DNA of 64,000 nt, taken from contig CM054140.1 of assembly GCA_028751875.1 (NCBI GenBank), positions 14,358,271-14,422,270 on the forward strand. Direction: 5' to 3'. Shown piece by piece: positions 54,001-63,000 of this stretch. The notes beneath the pieces were generated by a model that saw only the letters and a list, made by a program, of their open reading frames with translations, did not search any database and was not told the DNA's origin. Made by a program: the position numbers and the translations under genes. The stretch comes from Rapana venosa (taxonomy: Eukaryota > Mollusca > Gastropoda > Neogastropoda > Muricidae). Every line of letters starts with the position of its first letter. The stretch's first letter is position 1.

Positions 54001-57000
54001 CAATTTTTTTTAATTGCATGATGATCAATGACAATGAAGATGACGTAATGATGCTGCTGTGGAAGTGCATATGCTTTGAGACTACTTGACAGGGTTGTAC
54101 TCTACGCTTACAATCATAATATATCCCGGCGTCAACCGGGCCCGAGAGATACAAACACCTGCAGTGTTGGTCAGGTAATTTGAGCAACACTCTCAAACTC
54201 GCATCCGTTAAGTGGATGAAGCTCGACTGTGTGGTCCCAGTCTTCCCACTGAGCCCACAGCACACACTCACTCTGGGTAGGAGCCGGCCTGAGTCCGAAA
54301 AATCCCTATGACTCTTATGGGAATCGAACCCGCGACCTTCCAGTCTGTAACCCAAGGCGCTAACCACTGCGCCATGGCGGCTGGCTTTCTTTGCTTATTT
54401 AATATTACTTTGAATTCTCATGATTATATATCAGATCAAATTAATTTTTCATGCAAACATAAAGCAGCAAGTAGACTAGACACAAACTTTATTTACATAA
54501 TGAATAAAATGAAAAATGCAACAATAAACAGAATACTGCCTTTAATTAAAGCATCAAAAACACCAGCTGCTATCTAAAAAAACCCACTCCCATCACCTCA
54601 TAAGCACCCCCATCCCTGCCACCCACCTTTCTTTCTCTTCTGCCTATTCTCTGTACTAAATGCACACTAGGTCAATTACATGCAAAACCGATGTCTTGAT
54701 CTACTCTAAACCAACAGCATCATGGCATTCTGAACAAATGAGGGAATGTTAAAAACCAATACCAGCTGACAGACAGACAGACAGCCAAAGAAGTAAACCC
54801 TTACCATAATGCTGGGGAGGTCCAAGCTGTCTTCCCCCACAGTCATTGTCCTCTTCATCTGCCCTCTCTTCTGCTGGGCTGGTAGACAAGCCAGAATTGA
54901 CAATTTTCACATAAATGTTGTTGTTGTTGTGCGTTCCCCAGTTTAACATTCTGGGGGTTACCCACAATGTACACTCTGACTCACTCTTCATATCTCTAGA
55001 AATCACTGTGAGACTGAAATTGCACACTGAATAAGAAGTTTGTGTGTACGGCTGTTTTTAAGTACCTCATCATGTAGGCAGCCATACTCCAACTTCAGAG
55101 GATTTTTTTCTCCTTTAAAAGAGAATGCAGGTTGTAATGTTAAAAGCTAGCCATGGCTGAAGGCAATCTCCACACAACACTTACAACACTTTAGGCCTTG
55201 ACACTTAGCTGACACCAATAACTGACATAACTTTTGGCCTGGGCCAACATCACATAAATAAATAAATCTTGGTTAACTCCACAAAAATAAAACTATTCGC
55301 TTGATTCATTAAGTTACTAAGGATATGACTGCCACAATCACAAAAATATGTTTTATATTTACTTTTGTTTAAACTTTGTCTATCCTAATATCTCATCACA
55401 ATTATCACACTGGCTTTTGCCGTGCTTGCATAGATACATGCTTGTTCAATTGTGCACACGCACACATACACAGACATACATACACAAAAAAAGACAACAA
55501 AACACCACACACACAAACACACATAGTGACATACACATACACAAAAAAAATAACAAAACACCATACACACAAACACACACAGACACACCAACACAAACAC
55601 TCACACACATAGTGACATACACATACATACATATACAAAAAAAGACAACAAAACACCATACACACAAACACACCAACACAAACACTCACACACATAGTGA
55701 CATACACATACATACATACACAAAAAAAAAACAAAAAAACACCACACACACAAACACACACAGACACACCAACACAAACACGCACACACATAGTGGCATA
55801 CACATACATACATACACAAAAAAGACAACAAAACACCACACACACAAACACACACAGATACACCAACACAAACACTCACACACATATGACATACATATAC
55901 ATACATACACAAAAAAAAGACAACAAAACAACATACACACAAACACACACAGACACACAAACACGCACACACATAGTGACATACACATACATACATACAC
56001 AAAAAAAGACAACAAAACACCATACACACACAGACACACACCCCTACCTGAAGGGGCCAACTTATCCATATCCTCCTCTGCCAAGTCTTCTAAGGACTGA
56101 GCAGAGACAATCTGTCGTCGGAGAAGGTCGTGAGGGGAGCTGCTGGGTGAGGATTCATGGGATTTGTTGCTGCCACTGGCACTGTCCGTGTCACTGCCAC
56201 CTGGTGCCGGCATCTGACTAGAGTTCTGTCCCCAGGCCTTCACTGGGATGCGGTATTTGTCTGACAACAGAACTAGCAACGTCAGACTGTAGATAGACTG
56301 CTAACTTCAGAAATATCCATGTGTTTTTAACCCTAGTAGCGCTAAATAAACAGCAACAAGCCTCACTTCTATTGGCTGAATTAACATTGGCTAGCATTGT
56401 TTTGGAGCAGGGTGGGCTCAAACAACCCTTGATATTGATATATAAAACTGAATTAAATGTGTTAAGCTATAGATCACTGGAAAGAAGAGATAATATGCTT
56501 TTAAATGAGTATAATTTTATAATAGTGTGTAGTGTTTATGATTATGTAAAAAAAAATCCAAAAAAAAAAATCATGTTCGCACTACCGATCACTGTTCCAC
56601 TGTCAGGGCCCCGGATCGATTTTAACACAATAAGCAAAGTTCTTGCGGTGCATAAATGTCATGATTAGGTAAACACTATTTCTTGACATTAGTTTTCAAA
56701 AAATAAGGAGTTTGTATCGCTTTATCGGTCACCAAATACTCGGAAAAGTTCAGCGACAGGATCGACGCCATCGCGACCGTCATGGCGGAATGTGCTAAGT
56801 GGTGGCTTTCTATGACAAAAATACAAAGATCGCTTGATTTCATGTGATGCAAAGTGCTCAGCAGCATAGCGATTTGACTCAACAACAGTTATTTCGAAGC
56901 CTCGTTGCATCAAAATAAAGTAAAACAATCTGTGACGTCGAAATCGCCGAGTAGCGAAAAAGTCCATCCAGCAAAACTAGCACCGCTCGATTCAGTCCGA

Positions 57001-60000
57001 TCGCGATCGATTTTTACCAAGTTTTTCAAAAATATTCCACAATCCTTACCTCATCGTCTCTCTCATTGTTTATTTCAACCAAATCCAGCCTCTAAAACTC
57101 CTCCTCGCTGTCAATTTTATAAAAAAGCTCGAAAAACGCTTGAAGAAATTCTAGTGCAAACGCTGGCCGCCATTTTAGTTGAAGACGATCTGGGCTGGTC
57201 CGAAAAAAAAATTAAAATACACTCTTAACCAATCAGATTCTTCGTTGCTTGTGTGTGTCAAACGACCTTCACCCCTTTCTGCAGGCCTACAACGGCCTTA
57301 ACATTCATTGGCTGACCTTTGAAAGCGAAAGTAAGCTTTCAACTATGACCACCCACGTCATCCCGGAATATTCCGGGATCCGCCACACAGCCTAGACCCG
57401 CCTTTACCGGAATATTCCGGGAACCGCGCCACTAGGGTTAACATTCAACATTAATAAAATGTGTGTGTGTGTGAGCATTTTGATCTTGGTTATTTGATGA
57501 TGACTTTATTTTTGTTGGAGGCACCGTGGTCAAGTGGTTTAGGCGGTCAACTCGTGATCCAGAGGTCGCGGGTTCGATCCCCGCTCAGCTCGGTGTTGTG
57601 TCCTTGGGAAAGACACTTTACTCCTATTTTCCTCACTCCACCCAGGTGTACAAGTGGGTACCAGCTCTGCTGGGGAAGTATCTGGCGACAGACTAGCGTC
57701 CTGTCACAGGGGTGGTGAAAAACCATCAGTTCCCTTAACGCTACAGAAACCGGGATAAGCTCCGGCTCTATGGGCCTTCTGGCTTGAAAGAACATACTAC
57801 TTATTTTTGTTACTGTTAAAGACTAACTCTGCTTGAAAAAAAAACAAGCACAAAACATTTTGGTAGTTGATTATTTCAGTGCTTATTGTTCTTTCAAAAG
57901 GTTCTCCCAAACCCTGCATCTGGTTCTTTCTTTTTTTTTTAATTAACAAACAATTAAGCTAATAAACAAACAAACAAAAAACTTTACACAAAGTCTAGCA
58001 TAACTATGAATCAAACAGCTGTCATAACAGCAATCAGACCAAGCTGCTTTGTGGCTATTGTCTTCTCCTGACAAGAAATAGCAGAAAATTGAACAGCTAT
58101 GAAAAGAGCTAACTTACCAAAGACAGCTTTCTTGCTAGATACACTCAGAGAATGCAGGTTGTAATGTTAAAAGCTAGCCATGGCTGAAGGCAATCTCCAC
58201 ACAACACTTACAACACTTTAGGCCTTGACACTTAGCTGACACCAATAACTGACATAACTTTTGGCCTGGGCCAACATCACATAAATAAATCAATCTTGGT
58301 TAACTCCACAAAAATAAAACTATTCGCTTGATTCTTTAAGTTACTAAGAATATGACTGCCACAATCCAAAAAATATGTTTTATATTTACTTTTGTTTAAA
58401 CTTTTTCTATCCTAATATCTCATCAAAATTATCACACTGGCTTTTGCCGTGCTTGCATAAATACATGCTTGCTCAATTGTGCACACGCACACATACGTAC
58501 ATACACAAAAAAAGACAACAAAACACCACACACACAAACACACACAGACACACCAACACATAGTGACATACACATTACATACATACACAAACACACCAAC
58601 ACAAACACGCACACACATAGTGACATACACATACATACATACACAAAAAAAGACACAAAACACCACACACACAAACACACACAGACACACCAACACAAAC
58701 ACGCACACACATAGTGACATACACATGCATACATACACAAAAAAGAAAACAAAAAACACCACACACACAAACACACAAGACACACCAACAGTAACACTCA
58801 CACACATAGTGACATACACATACATACATACACAAAAAAAGACAACAAAACACCACACACACAAACACACACAGACACACCAACAGTAACACTCTCACAC
58901 ATAGTGACATACACATACATACATACACAAAAAAAGACAACAAACCCACACAGCACAAACACACCAACACAACACACACACGCATAGTGACATACACATA
59001 CATACATACACAAAAAAGACAACAAAACACCACAACACACAACACACAAGATACACCAACACAAACACTCACACACATATGACATACACATACATACAAC
59101 ACAAAAAAAGACAACAAAACACCACAACACACAAACACACAGACACACCACACAAACACTCACACACATAGTGACATATACATACACAAAAAAGACAACA
59201 AAACACGATACACACAAACACAGACACACCAACACAAACACTCACACACATAGTGACATACACTACATACATACAAAAAAAGACAACAAAACACATACAC
59301 AAAACACGACCCATCAAACACTCACACACATTGGACATACAATCATTAAAAAAAGAAACAAAACACCACACCAACACAAACATGCACACATAGTGGCATC
59401 ACACTACATACAACCAAAAAAAAGACAACAAACACCATACACACAAACAACTAGCTACACCAACAAAACACTACAATATGACATACACATACACAAAAAA
59501 AGACAACAAACCACCATACACACAACACACAGACACACAAACCTCACACACACGTCTTACACATACATCTCACAAAAAAGGCAACAAAACATTCCCAAAA
59601 CACAAACAAACGCTAGCTGTAGGTGGCAGATCTGGTTATTTATCATATCTTCTTTTGGCACGTGTCTGTTAGGACTGAGCAAACTCTGTCGTCGGAGATG
59701 ACCCCGTCAGCGGGGCTGTCCTGGGAAGAGATTCATGATTTTTGCCTCCACCACTGTCGTGTACACATGCCACTCTGTGGGAATATACTAGAGTCTGTCC
59801 CAGGCCTTCACAGGGATGCGGTGAAAAACCATCAGTTACATTAACGCTCAGAAAACCGTATTTAATAATGGTTTGGGCCTTTCTGGCTTGAAAGATGATA
59901 CTACTTACTTTTGTTACTGTTAAAGACTAACTCTGCTTGAAAAAAAAACAAGCACAAAACATTTTGGTAGTTGATTATTTCAGTGCTTATTGTTCTTTCA

Positions 60001-63000
60001 AACGGTTCTCCCAAACCCTGCATCTGGTTCTTTCTTTTTTTTTAAATTAACAAACAATTAAGCTTATAAACAAACCACACAAAAAAAACTTTACACAAAG
60101 TCTAGCATAACTATGAATCAAACAGCTGTCATAACAGCAGTCAGACCAAGCTGCTTTGTGGCTACTGTCTTCTCCTGACAAGAAATAGCAGAAAATTGAA
60201 CAGCTATGAAAAGAGCTAACTTCCAAAGACAGCTTTCTTGCTAGATACACTCAAACACGAACTTCGGATTTCTGCCATGGTAGATTATAGTCAGTTTTCA
60301 GACAAATATATTCAAAACTACAGAAAAACTTCCAAACAAACATTTTGATCAATTTTTTTATGGACATATTCACAGAAACAAAAACAGTAAAATGATACAG
60401 GCTACCTTTCAGACATCGACAAGATAAACATGAGTACTTTCAAACCTGCTAAAGGAAAGTTCTTCTACTATTCAAAAGGAAAACAATGTAAAACCTCTGC
60501 GGGGTGAAGAAATAGGAGAGCCCTCATTGGAGTGAATGTGGTCTCCTGATGAACCATTGGAGTGTACACTGATCTTCCTGGCTTCTCCAGCTCTGAAACA
60601 ACAGACAGAACAACAATGACATAAAACACTTCCCTCAATCACCTGGTTCTTCTTCACTCCCTTCCTCTCGGACTGAGCCAGTGTCTCCCTACTTGGAATA
60701 TTCCTTATCAATGGTTTACAGAAAGTTCTGTCCTGGCTGTAACAAAGTCTTGGCTATAAAGAAGAAAACATGTTTTACACTGATGCAGCTTAGCTAGGGT
60801 GGGGGAAGGAGGTCTGGGTGCTAGTGTTTTGGAGGATAAAATAAACCGAGGCCCTGTGTGTAACACGCATTCAGTGCACATAAAAGAACCCACAGCAGCA
60901 AGAAAGTTGTCCCTGGCAAATTTATGTGGAGAAAAGCCATTCTGATAGGGAAATGTATATATATGCAGACAGGAAAAGAAACAAAAATAACGGATGGCGC
61001 TACTCTTTTGGCAACACGCTCTCCCCAGGAAGAGCTGCCCAAATTTCATGCAGACAATTCTGCTGTGACTTGAAGTGGTAAACAATACAATACAATGGGG
61101 GAAAGGGGTGTTGTACATACACCGACTTCTTTTCATTTCAGTTTATGATTTACTAGAATGTTAAGAGGAATTATGTCATTCATAAGTGTTCTTGTACTCC
61201 TTTTATGTTTGTCCCTTTTATACTTATATATTTAGACTTGATCTGGCTTGTATGTGGGCATGTAAATGCACATACATATGCATGCACATGTAAGCAAGCT
61301 AGTTTACAGACACAGCTGTAAGCATGCAAACTGAAAAGATAACATGATAAGTGTATAATTATATTCTGGGCACTCAATTTCTGAACCAGACAGACAGTGA
61401 CTCACTTCTGTCCAGGTGAATAGGCCTCGAAGGCGAATTCATCGGTACGGCTGGGCCTGGAGGCACTGGACGGCAATCGTCTGATAAACTCTGCATACTG
61501 ACAGCCTGGCTCATACCCACTGCTGCTCTCACACAGTGTCTGGTACTGCACACACATAGTCACACAAATGCATGTGCAAAATGTTTGCACGGACACACAC
61601 ACACACTTACAAACACAAACAACTCTTAATAATAAAAGTTATACATATAGCATTAAAAAAATTTAAACACTAAAAATGACATAAAGACAGATGTATCTCC
61701 CCTAGCCTTGTAAACGCACATAGCTAAAATGATCATAAAGGCTTCTACACAAGACAATGTTTCCAGATATTTACATTGCCAAAGTCAAAATGTTTTGTTT
61801 GTTTTTTTTATTTCAGGATGCCATTTATCTAGTTTTCAAATTAGACCAGTTATTTCTACTTGAATGAAAATGAAAATGTGTACCTGCACTGGTACTGGGG
61901 ACCACACTGTATGAAGCAGATTGAAGTAATCCACAGTTACCTGTAAGAACACAATGAGAGACAGATTTAGCATAAAAGTACCGTTAACCAACATAAACAC
62001 AATGCACACACACGCAACATACACACAATGCACACATGCCACAAATACTCCCATCCATGCATCAACAAAACAACAAAAAGGAATGCTATGCATATAACTA
62101 AAAAACAAAAATAACCTTAAACAGTATAAAAGAACACACAATAATAAAAATGATAACATGTGAAAGGAGCACACTCAAAACAACTTGTTCACCACATTCA
62201 GAAACATGATCACCCTAAGAACTCCAGAATGTCCTAGTTCTTACCATTTTGATCACCTGGTCACACTGCATGATTTGTTCCCGCACTTTTCCCAGCAGCT
62301 CCACCTGAAAAAGATGTCCATGTTTCTCTTGAACGCTGATTATTTCGATTTTTGGCCCAAAGCTTGTCCCTCTTTTTTTGGATCTCACTCCAGTTTTAAC
62401 ACCACCCAAGTCCATGTGCCAATTATACACATTAAAAGATGTTTTTTTAAATGCGTATGCAATCTAGGGGGGGGGGGGGGGGGGGGGGACAGCCTAGCCA
62501 CTAGTACACCAAACTCCTGATTTAACAGCAACAGAGAGCACAGGTCTGAGATCCCACAATGGTGTCTACCTAAGGAGAGTTCTCCCTTGGACATAACATT
62601 GGTTCTTAATCCAGCCCCCTTCAAGTCCTTTTTAATGAGTCTATAAAATGAGGTACCTTGTGTGAACACATACAGCAGATTTTGCATACACATTAGATAT
62701 CTATCCATCTTTCACAGAAGGCAAGCTAAATAGCCATTAGCATGGATGAAATAAACATGCCCAGCATTCAACTTGCAACCTGGAAGAAGAGAGGCTTCAC
62801 CAAGTTCAGACCAGCCTCCCATGTCAGAAAAAAAACTGAACCATGCCTTTCTATTAACTTTTCCCTCTCATGTTCAAAATCTAACTCACTGAATTAAAAT
62901 TCCAGATCAGAATCTTTTTTAAACAGGCATGCACTATCTTTCTTCCTAAAATCTTTCAACCAACTATGACATTGTTTCATTTTGTGCAATACATTAACAT

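Larger units (their letters stand above)
55121..58147. repeat. Tandem duplication, copy 1 (contains exon 7)
   Basis: 55121-55450 and about 57715-58147 are nearly identical to 58148-58480 and 59905-60253. The junction gctagatacactca / gagaatgcag at about 58147 joins the end of one unit to the start of the next, which defines a direct tandem duplication. Copy 1 keeps the intact exon and also holds the piggyBac-like element and a full SINE. Confidence 0.88.
58148..60253. repeat. Tandem duplication, copy 2 (degraded)
   Basis: The two flanks (58148-58480 and 59905-60253) match copy 1 at roughly 97-98% by eye. About 59250-59905 is far more diverged, with many single-base losses. The piggyBac element, the 5' part of the exon and most of the SINE are absent. 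The minisatellite is longer than in copy 1. Confidence 0.85.

Noticed and set aside
56905..57228. 107-codon open frame inside the piggyBac-like element
   Set aside because: No resemblance to a piggyBac transposase catalytic core or Cys-rich end, so not called as a gene.
57516..57590. Possible tRNA gene with good box A and box B
   Set aside because: It is the head of a SINE with a body and tail; the acceptor stem does not close. The same applies to 7380-7450, 16395-16440, 39785-39855 and 54310-54385.
55405..59389. Long open frames rich in Val/Cys or His/Thr on both strands
   Set aside because: They are translations of the CA-rich 90-bp minisatellite; they repeat with the array and have no family pattern.
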